From the NCBI GenBank assembly GCA_039583875.1, contig CM077165.1, positions 79,162,757 through 79,226,756 of the forward strand: a stretch of 64,000 nucleotides of DNA. Reading direction: 5' to 3'. This DNA comes from Platanthera guangdongensis (taxonomy: Eukaryota > Streptophyta > Magnoliopsida > Asparagales > Orchidaceae). A program made the translations under genes and the position numbers. Under the pieces are notes generated by a model that saw only the letters and a list, made by a program, of their open reading frames with translations, had not been told where the DNA came from and ran no database searches. Position 1 is the stretch's first letter, and each line of letters begins with the position of its first letter. Positions 1 to 11,400 of this stretch are shown in pieces.

Positions 1-788
1 GAAGAATACCTTCGACAGAAGATCTAGAAGTTGGAGAGAGAGAGTTCCATCTAAGAAGTGCAGTTGCTGAACCAGGCTGCCAAGAAAGATTCAGATTGAG
101 ATCTGAATCTCAAGTCAGAAGCTGATTGAAGATCAACTTCTCAAGAGTTCAACACTACTGAGTTCAGATTCAAGAAGCTTTGAAGAAAGCTAAGAGAGGT
201 TGTGCTCTGCCATCAAGTTCTTCCAAGAACTCATCAAGAAGCCATCCATCCATTCTCTCTCTATCTGGGTGGAGGTTAATTACTTTGTTAAATCAAATTT
301 TTGTAGGATCTTTATAGATCTGAGATTGTAAGCCTGTTTTATAAAGGCTGAGTGTAGGAGAGTAAATTCTCTGAGTGGTAGGCCTTGTTGAAGGCTGAGG
401 TAGGGCTGTGAGCCTGAGTTGTAGAAGATTGTGATCTCTGAGTGTAGGCCTTGTTGAAGGCTGAGGTAGAGCAGATTGCTTGAGTTGTTGGAACCTGGTT
501 TGGGTTCTGAGCTGTAAAATCTAAGGATCTGAGGTGAAGTGCAGAAGTTAGGCCGAATCTAGTACACTGCTAGATAGGCGAAGGGGGAAAGTGGATGTAC
601 CCAGACCTTGGGGAACCACTATAAAAACTGTGTGCAATGATTGTTGTTGTGATTGCTGTGCTATGTTAGCAGTAGAATTTGCAGTTTATTATTAGTTAAC
701 TGAACAGCTTTTCTGCCTTAAAAGAAAAACAGGAATTACACCTATTCACCCCCCCCCCCATCTAGGTGGTTAGGCACTAATTCTTTCA
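1..788 (+). repeat. 5' LTR of copia-1 (3' portion)
   Basis: The segment ends in ...TTCTTTCA, two bases before the PBS, as an LTR should. It contains two near-identical units of about 30 bp around 380 and 445, built on TAGGCCTTGTTGAAGGCTGA. Close to its end it has the motif CTATTCACCCCCC followed by TCTAGGTGG, which I recognise from SIRE-type copia LTR ends. The LTR start is outside the window, so the length is unknown. Confidence 0.85.
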
Positions 789-790
789 AG

Positions 791-809
791 TGGTATCAGA
801 GCCAGGTTA
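791..809 (+). other. Primer binding site, tRNA-iMet
   Basis: TGGTATCAGAGCCAGGTTA is complementary to the 3' end of plant initiator methionine tRNA. It starts 2 bp after the LTR end. Minus-strand DNA synthesis of copia-1 would have been primed here. Confidence 0.92.
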
Positions 810-869
810 CTTAAAGAAGGGCTTAATAGTCTGAGTGAGATCCTTAAGGCAGATTCAAGAATCAAGAAA

Positions 870-2903
870 ATGGGTTCAAGGGAAAATCATAAGGAACTAG
901 GGTCTATGAAATTACCCATATGCAGAAAGGAGATATTTGGTATCTGGAAAGAAAGGGTCAGGCTGTTTATCTAGGCTTCTGATCCAAGGATCTATATTAC
1001 AGTCAAAGAAGGTTCTTATATCCTAATGAAGATTTCAATTCTGGATGCAAACCAAAGAATTCCCAAGGATTTCTCAGAAATGACTAAGGATGAGATCATC
1101 CTGGCAACTATGGATAAGAGAGCCCAGAATATCATTGTTAGTGCAATAGATGATGCAACCTTTCAGAATTTGATTCACTGCAAGACCTCCAAGGAAATGT
1201 GGGATACTTTAATAGTCTACATGGAGGGTTCTGAAGAAGTAAGACAAGATATAAAATCTATGCTAAACCAGGAATATGAGAGTCTCAGACAAGGAAAGTC
1301 TGACAGTATATCTGAGTGCTATAAAAAGTTCTATAGGATTGTAAATGAGCTGATGTCCTATGGTAGAATATTCAATACATATGAACTGAATGATAAATTC
1401 CTAAGATCCTTGACAAAGGATTGGGACACTAAGATTTGTGTCATTAGGGAAGTGGCCAAACTTGCAGATATCTCTCCTCCAACCTTATTTGGAAAGTTGC
1501 TGTCATATGAGATGCAACTGATGGCTAGGAAAGAGGAAGAGAAAAGTACAAAAGGTGAGCATAGAGAAAAGTTTGTGGCCTTCAAGGTTGAATCCACTAA
1601 GAAAAATAGGATGATGTCTCCATCACCTCCTAAGATTGTTGCTGAAATTGCTTCAGAAAATTCAGACAACCAGAATTCAGACAGCAGTGACTCTGATGAA
1701 GATTTTGCAGCATTTACAAGACAGTTTCAGATATTCCTGAAGAAGAAGCAGTGGATGTCTAAGCCTTCCACATCTCCTCCTAAGGATGAGTATTATCAAA
1801 AGAGGAAGTCATCCAGAAAGGACAGGAGCAGGTCTAAGCCAAGAAAATCTACAACATCCAAGCTAGTTTGCTACTGCTATAATAGGCATGGACATGTTGT
1901 GGCTGAGTGTCCAGATAAAAGAAAAGATACTGCAGATAAGAAGAAGAGTCAACACCAGAGCAAGAAGGAGAAGTCCTTTGTTGCTAAGAAGGAGAAGAAC
2001 TTGACAGACCACTTCAGTGTTAGAATCTGAAGCTGAGGCCTACATTGGTCTATATGCAGCAGATGAAGAAGAAGAGTTTCTCCAGGTGCTGAACTCTATA
2101 TATAAACAAGAAGACCATCAGTGAAAGGGACTAATGGCTGTGTCAGAAGAATACAAATGTCAGGATCAGCCTGGTCCTAGTAAGGTACAATGTATTTCTA
2201 GAATTTCATATTGCAGTACTGAGTTAGAGTCAGCAACATCTTCATCAAGTGATGTGGATGAGTCTGAGTCTGAAGGTGATATTCATCAGCTGATAGATGA
2301 ATATGGAGACTTGCTGCAGGCACTTAAGAAGAGCAATAACCTGGCCAAAAATCTGGCTAAGGAAATTGCAGATCTTAAGATGGCTGCATTAGATTCAAAG
2401 AAGTTGCTGGATCAAAAATTGAATGAGATTGCCAGATTGAAAAACATAACTGTTATTCAAATGGGCACAATCACATTCAAGAATGATCAGATTAGAAATC
2501 TGGAGGTTAGGCTTTAGAAAGAGAAAGAGATAGTAGCTAGCTTTTCTAAACCAAAATCTGTATTACCCTTGATTGATGAGTTTGTACCTCAAAAGAGTAA
2601 AGCTGGATTAGGGTTTAAGAAAACTACATGGACTGCTTGTCCAAATCTAAAGGCAAAGCCCCAGCACAAAACAAGAAGCTTGTTGTAGACAATTCAGCTA
2701 AGGTTGTACCTAAACAAGGGTACAACAAGTTTGAGTGCTGGTGTTGTGGCAAGGTAGGCCACTTTGCCTTAGATTGTTGGCACAATTCCAGTGTCAAGGA
2801 GAGTAGCAATCTGCTTGCTAGAAGATCTACAGGCAGATTTGTTAAAGTTCAGACTAACTTGCACCAAGGACCCAAAAGTTACTTGGGTTCTAAGGTTAAG
2901 TAA
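870..2903 (+). pseudogene. gag: Gag of copia-1, broken
   Basis: The reading frame opens with ATG at 870 and meets a TAG at 972 (FI-stop-ASDP, most simply CAG to TAG). It then runs open to 2030 as a copia Gag core of the UBN2 type (KEMWDTL, then EYESLRQ). The zinc knuckle at about 1870-1915 reads CYCYNRHGHVVAEC: the second zinc cysteine has become tyrosine. After shifts near 2030-2130, a charged segment (2134-2517) follows whose last 70 residues look like a coiled coil, then a stop at 2515 and another frameshift near 2625. A second, intact CCHC knuckle (CWCCGKVGHFALDC) lies at about 2737-2780, before the stop at 2901. The structural protein would form the virus-like particle. Two knuckles plus a coiled coil make this Gag longer than usual for copia, as in Sireviruses. 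Confidence 0.85.
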
Positions 2904-5900
2904 TCTGTATTGCGGGTGAGTCCAAGTTGTCATGCCCCAATATGGTACTTGGACAGTGGATGTTCCAGGCACATGACTGGAACAAGTGGGTTACTGAAGG
3001 ACAACACACCTATCATGGATGGCCCTAAAGTAACCTTTGGTGGTTCAGAAAAAGGAATCATCAAAGGATTTGGTAACATTTCTAATAACCAGATTACTAT
3101 CTCTCAAGTGGCCTATGTGAAGGGTTTGAAACACAACCTTATAAGCATAAGTCAGTTGAGTGATTTAGGATATGACATTTCATTTATTAAGAATGGATGT
3201 CATATCCAAAGGTCAAGTGATCAAAAGGTCATATTGACAGGATATAGAAAAAGAAATGTATACTGTCTTAACTTTGAGTGTGAGAACAATATTTCTCCTA
3301 TTTATCTTGTAGCTGATGAGAGAGTCTCACATTGTGTTAAATGGCACAAGAGGCTGTCTCATCTTAACTACAAGACTATTGGCCAACTCTTTAGCAAAGA
3401 GTTAGTGAGGAATGGTCCTCAAGTTAAGTGTATAAAGGATGGGATATGCTCAGCTTGTCAAAAAGGCAAGCAAACCAAATCCACCTTTCATAGCCTTGAA
3501 AACAAGGATTCAGTGAGGTGTCTATACCTCCTGCATATGGATCTATTTGGTCCTATGCCAGTTCACAGTCTAGGTAGGAAGGTCTACACATTTGTGGTGG
3601 TAGATGACTATTCTAGATATTCCTGGGTGTTCTTTCTAAGACAAAAATCTGAAACTCCAAGTGTCTTATATAGTTTTGTTAAACAAATTCAGAATGAGTT
3701 GGACTGTACAGTGGTCAAAATTAGAAGTGACCATGGCACTGAATTTCAGTCTGAAAGTATGACAAAACTGTGTGAAGAATTTGGGATTTTTCAAGAATTC
3801 TCCTCACCTAGAACACCACAGCAAAATGGTATTGCTGAAAAGAAGAATAGAACATTGATAGAGGCTGGTAGAACTCTATTGAGTGACACTTCTCTCACAG
3901 AATATTTCTGGGCTGAGGTAGTAAACACTGCATGTCATGTGATCAATAGGGCTACTATCACCAAGAGCCACAAAAAAACTCCCTATGAGATTGTGAAGGG
4001 CAAAAAACCAAACTTATCATATTTTAGGATCTTTGGTTGCAAGTGCTATATACTTAACAATGGCAAGTCTTATCTAACCAAGTTTACTGCCAAATCCCAA
4101 GATGGGATATTTGTTGGGTACATAAACAATAGTAAGGCTTACAGGGTCTACAACTTGGTTACTCAAGTTGTAGAAGAGTCTGTACATGTAGTCTTTGATG
4201 AAACAAGACTGATTAACTGTGAGTTGCCAAGTAGTGCTTGCAGTTCTACAGGTATAAATGAGAGAATGGACAAGCTTACCATTACAGAAGATTCTACTGC
4301 AAATCGGGAAGTGGAAAATGGTGGCTGCTGTCCAGGGGGAGTACAAGGCTCTCGAGATGCTGATGAAAACTAAGAGGTGCAGCTTAATGAAGAGGCTGGA
4401 GGTGTACAACCTGAAGATAGACTACCTCCAGCTAATAGACACTTAAAGGATCGTCCAGCAAATCAGATAATTGGTGATCCAAGACAAGGAGTGCAAACAA
4501 GAAGCAGGAATCTGAGCACATTTCTTTGCTCCAGTTTCCTATCACAAGTGGAACCAAAGAAATTTGAAGAAGCTGTTCTAGACTCACATTGGATTAATGC
4601 CATGCAAGAGGAGCTGAATCAGTTCAGAAGATGTAAGGTCTGGAAGTTAGTTCCTAAACCAAAAGACCACAACATCATTGGAACAAAGTGGATCTTTAGG
4701 AACAAATTGGATGATAATGGGATCATTGTGAAGAATAAAGCAATACTTGTTGCAAAAGGATATAAGCAGGAATAAGGTATTGACTTTGATCAAACATTTG
4801 CCCCAGTAGCAAGACTGGAAGCAATTAGGATGTTCCTTGCTTATGTAACATATCAAGGCTTTAAGGTATTTCAAATGGATGTAAAGTCAGCTTTCCTAAA
4901 TGGAAATCTAAAGGAAGAAGTCTATGTAGAGCGGCCCTCAGGTTTTGTTGATCCTCTCAAACCTGATTATATTTATAGATTTAGGAAAGCATTGTATGGG
5001 TTGAAATAAGCCCCAAGGGCTTGGTATGAGACTCTGTCTAGTTTCCTCATTGAGAACAAATTCTCAAGGGGGAAAATAGACAAGACTCTATTCCTTAGGG
5101 AATCTAAAGGAAAGATTATCCTAGTCCAAATATATGTTGATGACATAATATTTAGGTCTACTGAAAGTAATCTTTTCAGAAAGTTTGCAAAACTTATGCA
5201 AGGAAAATTTGAAATGAGCAGTATGGAAGAACTTAAGTTTTTCTTGGGTCTCCAAGTAAGACAGACTGAAGATGGCTTTTCCATAACTCAGTCTAAGTTC
5301 ACCCTGGAGTTAATAAAGAAGTATGGTATGGAATCATCCACTATCATGAGAACTCCTATAGGGTCAAGTGTGTCTCTTAGCAAAGATGATGCAGGGAAAC
5401 CTGTAGATGAAACTTTGTATAGAGGGATAGTTGGCTCCCTCCTATATTTGACTGCTAGTAGACCAGATATCATGTATGATATATGTGTTTGTGCTAGGTA
5501 CCAATCCTGCCCCAAAGAATCTCATCTGACTGTAGTAAAAAGGATTTTGAGATATCTTATGGGCACACCTAATCTAGGCATTTGGTACCTAGGAATGGAG
5601 ATTTTCTACTGAAAGGCATTCAGATGCAGATTTTGCAGGCTGCAAGGAAGATAGAAAAAGTACTACAGACACCTGTCAATTTTTAGGTGGAAGACTAGTG
5701 TCTTGGAGCAGTAAGAAGCAGACCAATGTGGCAATCTCCACAGCTGAGTCAGAATATGTTGTTGCAGGAAGCTGTTGTGCACAACTTTTATGGATTCAGC
5801 ACCAGCTAGAAGACTATGGTATTCAAGTAAGTAGAACACCTTTGCTTTGTGATTCTACAAGTGCAATTTCTATTGCTAATAATCCTATTTCACATAGTAG

Positions 5901-6075
5901 GACTAAGCACATAGAAATTAGATACCATTTTCTTAGAGAATATGTAGAGAAAGAGGACATCTCACTAGAATATGTCAAAACAGATTATCAAATTGTTGAT
6001 ATGTTTACTAAACCTCTAGATGAAACTAAATTCAATAAGTTTAAAATTGAATTAGGAATGTTAAAATTAGAAAAG
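2904..6075 (+). pseudogene. pol: Pol of copia-1: PR-IN-RT-RH, broken
   Basis: The domains in order are: aspartic protease with DSGCSRHMTG (about 2950); integrase zinc finger WHKRLSHL...CSACQKG (3340-3460); integrase core with the complete D-D-E set in MDLFGP, RSDHGTEF and QQNGIAEKKN (3535-3840); reverse transcriptase (4560-5500) with FAPVARLEA, the [11 protein letters not shown] motif and YVDD at 5133; and RNase H with the AESEY and TKHIEIRYHF motifs (5620-6050). One frame serves 2904-5610 but is stopped by TAA at 4371, 4773 and 5007. A frameshift near 5600 separates RNase H. The stop at 5007 replaces Gln in LKQAPRAWY, a CAA to TAA change. Catalytic residues are otherwise preserved, so decay is recent relative to divergence of the family. 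Confidence 0.92.
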
Positions 6076-6101
6076 TTTAATAAAATTGGCTTAGTAAAAT
6101 G

Positions 6102-6510
6102 GTGTCGACACAAGGAGTTGTCCGTGTCGACACATAGAAGTGGTGTCGACATTCCAGAGAAATGATGTCGACACATCTAGAAAATTGGTGTCGACACTTC
6201 AGAGAAGTAGTGTCGACACATCCAGAGTAGGTGTCGACACATCCAGAGATGGTGTCGACACTTAGGTTCAATACAGATTTCGTCGAGTGGAGTATCGACT
6301 AATCGTCGAATGCAGATGTATAAGTGTCGACACATAAGTTCTATCAACTATATTGGTGTCGACACATAGTAGTCAACACCGTTGTCGAGACTTAAGTAGT
6401 CAGTGTCGACACTTTTCAACCTTCGTGTTTCGAAAGGTATAAATATGTCCTCAACATTATCTGTCGACACGCTCTCCATAGTTTCGAGACCAAACCATTG
6501 TGTCGACAAC
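6102..6510. repeat. Array of GTGTCGACAC palindromes
   Basis: About thirteen exact or near-exact copies of the 10-bp palindrome GTGTCGACAC fall in about 400 bp, for example at 6102, 6124, 6188, 6210, 6231, 6252, 6324, 6356 and 6403. They are spaced irregularly 20-70 bp apart and separated by short related spacers such as ATCCAGAG. The array lies between the end of pol and the third ORF of copia-1. The function is unknown. The same palindrome recurs in the U3 islands of the gypsy LTRs further right. Confidence 0.9.
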
Positions 6511-6545
6511 TCTCTCATCTAAATTCAAGATTTATCTCAACCCTA

Positions 6546-7186
6546 ATGGCGCCAAAGATCAAAGAGAATGTCAATGAAGGATATGAGCTAGTACGCAACA
6601 CATTTGACCATGCGGAACCAGAGATTAAGGATGTTGTAACCCTAATTACTGAGAATGGGTTGGAATTTCTAGTTTCTGAGTCAACCAAGATTTGGAAGAA
6701 GGAAATCTTAGAATTCTATGGTGCTGTAACTTTAGATTTGACTGGATTAAAGATCAAATCAATAGTTCAGGGAGCTAAAGTCAAACTTACTTTGAAAAGT
6801 TTAAGAAAAGTTCTTCATCTGCCCAAGAACACAAGAGGAGGAAGATGTACCTGCATCTAAGACAAGGGAAGCACTTTAATGGTGTGGATTGAATCCCACC
6901 TTGAAGATTGGAGCTGCCATGAACAGAAAAGGAATGAATCAGCAAGGCAAATTTCTTTCAGAAATAGTTGGCAAAGTCATCCTCTGCAAACCAGGGGGAC
7001 ATGATAGGATTTCTGCCTACATGTTCAGCCTGATGACAAGGATCATCTACAGAGTCAACACTGACTGGTCAGCAGTGATGTTTGAAAAGATTAAGGAAGG
7101 TATTAAGAAGCCCAATATGGGTAGAATTATGAGTCTGTACTTAGCTGGAACTATTCCAGAAGTTATGGCTCAAGCTGCTGGTTCTA
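6546..7186 (+). pseudogene. Third ORF of copia-1, plant-transposon-protein-like, truncated
   Basis: A frame opens at ATG 6546 and runs to about 6836. After a frameshift and a TAA it continues in another frame from about 6889 to the junction at 7186. The first part (LEFLVSESTKIWKKEILEFYGA, then VQGAKVKLT) and the second part (ISAYMFSLMTRIIY) resemble the domain that Pfam calls a putative plant transposon protein, which I recognise from ORFs downstream of pol in large plant LTR elements. That assignment is from memory and moderate. There is no signal peptide or membrane segment, so nothing here argues for an envelope protein. The C-terminus is cut off by the gypsy junction. Confidence 0.6.
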
Positions 7187-9913
7187 TGCAAACTCTCTTG
7201 ATAACTGTTATTGTATGCAAATTCCATCAATCTCAAATGCTTATCAGACGCTCCTTCGCGGTCCAAAATATAACATCTGATCATATTGTCCACGATCTGT
7301 TTTACTCTCTCCGTCTGATGATTTATCTGCGGATGATAGGCGGTGGAATACCTCAAATCTGTACCTAACCCTTCCAGTAAACTTTTCCAAAAGCAAGAGG
7401 TAAACCTGCAGTCTCAATCTGATACAAGACTAACAGGTACTCCATGTAATCTGATGACCTCATCCAAGTATAACTTATCTATTTTCTTCATGGAGTAATT
7501 GATGTTGAACGGCATGAAGTGAGCACACTTCGTCAGTCTATCCACTATAACCCAAACTGAATTGTGTCCTCGGGGAGATCTCGACAATCTAATATTAAAA
7601 TCCATCGAAATACTCTCCCACTTCCAACTTGGAATTTCTAAAGGCGTCAACTTGCATCCAGGCCTTCCATGATCGGCCTTAACTCGCTTGCAAGTAAAAC
7701 ATTCGGATACAAACTTAGCTATATCGCCCTTCGTGCCATGCCACCAAACGATCTATTTCAGATCCTTATACATTTTAGTAGAACCGGGGTGGTAGGAAAC
7801 ACCAGAACCATGCGCCTCTTTGCACAACTTAACTCGAATATCCTCAACTGCGGGAATACAAAATCTGCCACAGTACTTCAAGGTACCCGCGTCATCAATT
7901 GAAAAGTCTGGCAATTCCCCTTTCTTAGTTCTATTATAGAGGTGCAAGAAGTGGTGACTTCCCTTGTAAGTGTAATCCATGAAGGCTCTATTACTTCCAA
8001 ATTGCTGTGCGAGTCGCTACTCCCAATCAATATATTCATCAAGAGAAATTCCTCTACCAGCGAATCAACAGAAAGTTTAAAAATTTTCGCTGTCTTCCGA
8101 CTCAGGGCGTCGGCTACCACATTAGCTTTGCCCGGATGGTATTGAATCTCAACATCATAATCTGTGACATATTCCAACCACCTCCGCTGGCATAAATTCA
8201 ACTCCTGTTGAGTAAAGACATATTTCAAACTTTTATTGTCTGTTTAAATTTTGCATAGAGCGCCATACAACAGATGCCTTCATAGCTTCAAGGAGTAAAT
8301 CACAGCCGCGAATTCTAAATCATGTGTTGGGTAATTCCTCTCAAGTACCTTTAACTATCGCGACCGATACGCAATCGCTTTTTCTTCTTGCATCAACACA
8401 CAACTAAGTCCAACGTGCGATGCGTCCACATACACAGCAAACTCTATTCCTTCAGTAGGCAAGGTCAACACCGGAGCAGTGCACAATCTCCTTTTCAATT
8501 CTTGAAAATCATGTTCGCACTTACCGCTTCACATAAAAGATCCGCTCTTTTACGTAAGCTTAGTCAGCGACACAGACAACGTAGAGAAACCAACCACAAA
8601 CCTCATATAATATCCTGCCAACCCTAGGAAACTTCTTATCTCTTTTGTGTGGTAGGTCTGTTCCAATCCAACACAACAGCTTTCTTCTCGGGGTCCACAG
8701 AAATTCCATCCTTATTAACCACATGACCTAGAAAGGAGACCTGAGGAAGCCAAAACTCACACTTGTTTAGCTTGGCATACAACTTATGCTCCCTCAAAGC
8801 AGACAAAACTAAACGCAAGTGTTGGGCATACTCTTCAGCACTGTGGGAGTATATCAGAACATCATCTATAAATACGACCATAAAACATTCCAGGAAATCC
8901 TTGAACACTCTATTCATCATGTCCATGAAGGCAGAGGGTGTGTTAGTCAATCCAAAGGACATCACCAAGAACTCAAAATGTCCATGCCGAGAATGGAAGG
9001 CAGTCCGTGGGATATCCGTCTCACAAATCCTCAACAGATGGTAGCCTGAACGAAGGTCAATCTTCGAAAACATAGTGCTACCACGCAACTGATCAAACAA
9101 GTCATCTATCCTTTTCAAGGGATACCTATTCTTGATAGTTATCTTATTCAATTCTCTGTAATCAATGCATTGCCTCATTGATCCATCTTTTTTCTTCACA
9201 AACAGCACAGGAGCACCCCATGGTGAAGAACTTGGACTAATGAATCCATTATGCAGTAACTCATCCAGTTGGGTAAGCAACTCTTCCGGCTCACGTGAGG
9301 CCATACAGTATGGTGCCTTAGTTATAGGACGGGTACCCGACTCCAAATCTATGACAAACTCCACGTCTCTCTCAGGTGGAAGACCAGGAAGATTATCCGG
9401 AAAAACATCAAGAAATTCACGCACTACAGGAATCTCCTCTGCACTAGGCAAATTACAACTGGTCTCCAACACCGAAACCAAAAAGGAAAAAATATCTGAA
9501 ATATAATAGCTTCCGAGCACATACCACAGAAATAATTGGAGAAACTTGGCGCGAAAAACCATAAAAACTCCTGGGTTGATCATTGTCCATCTTGAAGTCC
9601 AAGAACTTGACCTTACATTGGATGACCGCATCATACTTGGAAAACCAGTCCATTCCCAAGATCACATCAAAATCTTCGAAGTCTATCACCTTTAGATCAG
9701 CAACGACTAGAAAATCACCTAACCGAATCAGACAACTCTGAATGTCTTGGTCCGACACCACTGAATCGCTAGAGGGAAACTTGACACAAAACGCATCGCC
9801 AATAAGATTGAGGATCAAACGATGATGCTCAACAAAGGCCCTCAACACAAACGAGTGGGTAGCACCGAAATCAATGAGATCGTGTGCCCAATGGTTCTTT
9901 ACCTTAAACCTTC
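7187..9913 (-). pseudogene. pol: Pol of gypsy-C: PR-RT-RH-IN remnants
   Basis: Reading right to left: protease at 9913-9640, where the active site reads LIDFGATHSF instead of the usual [10 protein letters not shown] (Ser to Phe, a C to T change); reverse transcriptase at 9400-8640, with [18 protein letters not shown] and [11 protein letters not shown]; RNase H about 8640-8170; the integrase zinc-finger region about 8000-7700; the core with SMDFNIRL (7600) and YSTAYHPQ (7350), ending in [10 protein letters not shown] at 7200. RNase H and integrase are split over at least four frames. The GPF and chromodomain portion is gone. Nothing here can be functional. Confidence 0.9.
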
Positions 9914-10004
9914 CTATAAAACTGCACACATAACTAGCCGAACAACATCGAGACTACAATTATGAGCTAAAAAGGAAGAAACTAAAAGTAGGTTAGAATT
10001 TAAT
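9914..10004 (-). other. Gag/protease intron of gypsy-C, donor mutated
   Basis: This 91 bp segment interrupts a glycine codon between ...QLIS and RFKVKN. It sits where the homologous intron lies in gypsy-B (..QVIS-G-NFKVKN). The acceptor TTTTATAG is intact. The donor reads AT instead of GT, a single G to A change. The length is not a multiple of three, and a TAA follows at once, so without splicing the protein ends at the last Gag residues. It is a remnant of a once functional splice unit. Confidence 0.75.
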
Positions 10005-11115
10005 CTGAAATCAGTTGGGTAGACATTTGAGCTTCCTCTAAAGACACCACGTTCAGCTTGCCCTTCCCTTTGTCCAAGTGTTGCGGTGGCAGAAAGGCTT
10101 GGAGTGGAATCGGCTGCAGCGTGGGCTTGGACTGCGGGCACTTCGACTTGAAATAACCCTTCTGTCTGTACTGGAAGCAACCCCTATCCTTTCCCCAATA
10201 GTGGACAGCATCGTGCCCCTTCCATATACACGAAGAACAAACTAAATCTCCCTTAGGAGTGCCTTGGATAGCATGAACTTGCTCCTGCTTCCGAGATCCT
10301 ATCCTCTTATAACATCTCTCGAATGGATGGCCTGACCGGTCATAGAAACTGCACACTTCTTTGCTTCTTTTTCTTGAAGCAGAACCAGAATCTCGAGAGC
10401 ACTTACTCTCATCAGCCTTCCTCTTATCTTTCTTCATCTGCTGGCCTCTATTCTTAGCATTATCAATATTCCCAACCTTAAGAGTAGCTTCTACTACCTC
10501 AGCATAGCTCTCAGAGCCATAAGCATAAGCAGTTGCTAGATGTCACTCCTAAGGCCACCCAAAAAATGCTTAACTCTTTTAGCTTCAGAGGATACCAAGT
10601 CCGGGGCAAATCAGCTTAACTTACTGAACTCCACTTCATACTCATTGAGTGAGAGTTGCCTCTACTTCAGATGCAGAAAGTTATTCATCACCCCATCTCG
10701 CTCGACCGACGATAGAAACTTCTTCAGTAGAAACTCCTTGAAGGATTCCCAGGAACATCCAGCCTTAAGATTTTCCTTCTCTCTCAACCATCAGCTCTTT
10801 GCCAAACCCTTCAGCTGGTAGGCAGCGACCATCAGACTCTGGTCAGCAGAAACTCCTGAGTAAGAGAACATATCGTCGATAGCTATGATCCAATCATCCA
10901 AGGCCATAAAATTTGCTCTACTATCGTAGGTAGGAGGTCATAATTGCTGGAAATACGAGATAAAATTCATCTCTGGTGGTAACACAGCTGGGGGCACTAG
11001 AGGAGGAGGAATAGGAATGACCTGAACCACAATAAGGTCTTGCATTCCAATAGGTTGCCCGGAAACCACGAACAACAAGGCCTGGATCTGCAACTACATC
11101 TCCAATATTTGCCTA
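10005..11115 (-). pseudogene. gag: Gag of gypsy-C, broken
   Basis: The C-terminal part (10437-10005) is open and carries three decayed zinc knuckles that match the three intact ones of gypsy-B. They read CSFYDRSGHPFERC, CSSCIWKGHDAVHY and CFQYRQKGYFKSKC, so Cys has become Tyr three times and His has become Tyr once. Upstream, 10440-11115 aligns in pieces with the Gag core of B (stretches such as NFISYFQ) but is crossed by stops and shifts. The N-terminus cannot be defined. Confidence 0.8.
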
Positions 11116-11400
11116 TTACATCTAATGTGCATTCATATGATGATTGTTATGCATCTCGTACTGCATAATAGTCACATGTTTCCTACTATGAGGATCCATA
11201 TACAAACACTTATTATGCATCTCATACTCTATAATATGCCTCGTATACTTCTTGTTATGCTTATGAGTGTAGTGTTCATGCTTCAGCGAAGACTTAGTGA
11301 TGACACATCAGTGTGTGTATGTAAAAGGGCTGGACAACTAACACTAACCCAAGATAGTCATTCGACCAATTGTTAAACAACCTATCCCTCTAATACCAAC
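11116..11400 (-). other. 5' leader and PBS of gypsy-C
   Basis: This is non-coding sequence between the LTR and gag. On the minus strand the PBS (11386-11398) reads TTGGTATTAGAGG, a one-change version of the initiator-Met PBS TTGGTATCAGAGG. The rest is AT-rich with repeated GCATCTCATACT-like phrases also found in the gypsy-B leader. Confidence 0.75.

Larger units (their letters stand above)
1..7186 (+). mobile_element. Ty1/copia element (Sirevirus-like), copia-1, truncated
   Basis: This is a copia retrotransposon reading left to right: end of the 5' LTR, initiator-Met PBS, gag, protease, integrase, reverse transcriptase, RNase H, then a third ORF. The integrase-before-RT order is diagnostic of Ty1/copia. 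Its start lies before the window, and its 3' end, including the 3' LTR, is missing because it is joined at about 7186 to an unrelated gypsy integrase. The large gag with a coiled-coil extension and the extra ORF behind pol suggest the Sirevirus lineage (inference). It carries at least six in-frame stops and several frameshifts, so it is dead. Confidence 0.9.

Noticed and set aside
6102..6510. CRISPR-like array
   Set aside because: The repeat is only 10 bp, palindromic and irregularly spaced, and it sits inside a plant retrotransposon.
9914..10004. AT-AC (U12-type) intron in gypsy-C
   Set aside because: The acceptor is TATAG rather than AC, and the donor lacks the ATATCCTT consensus. A mutated GT is the simpler reading.
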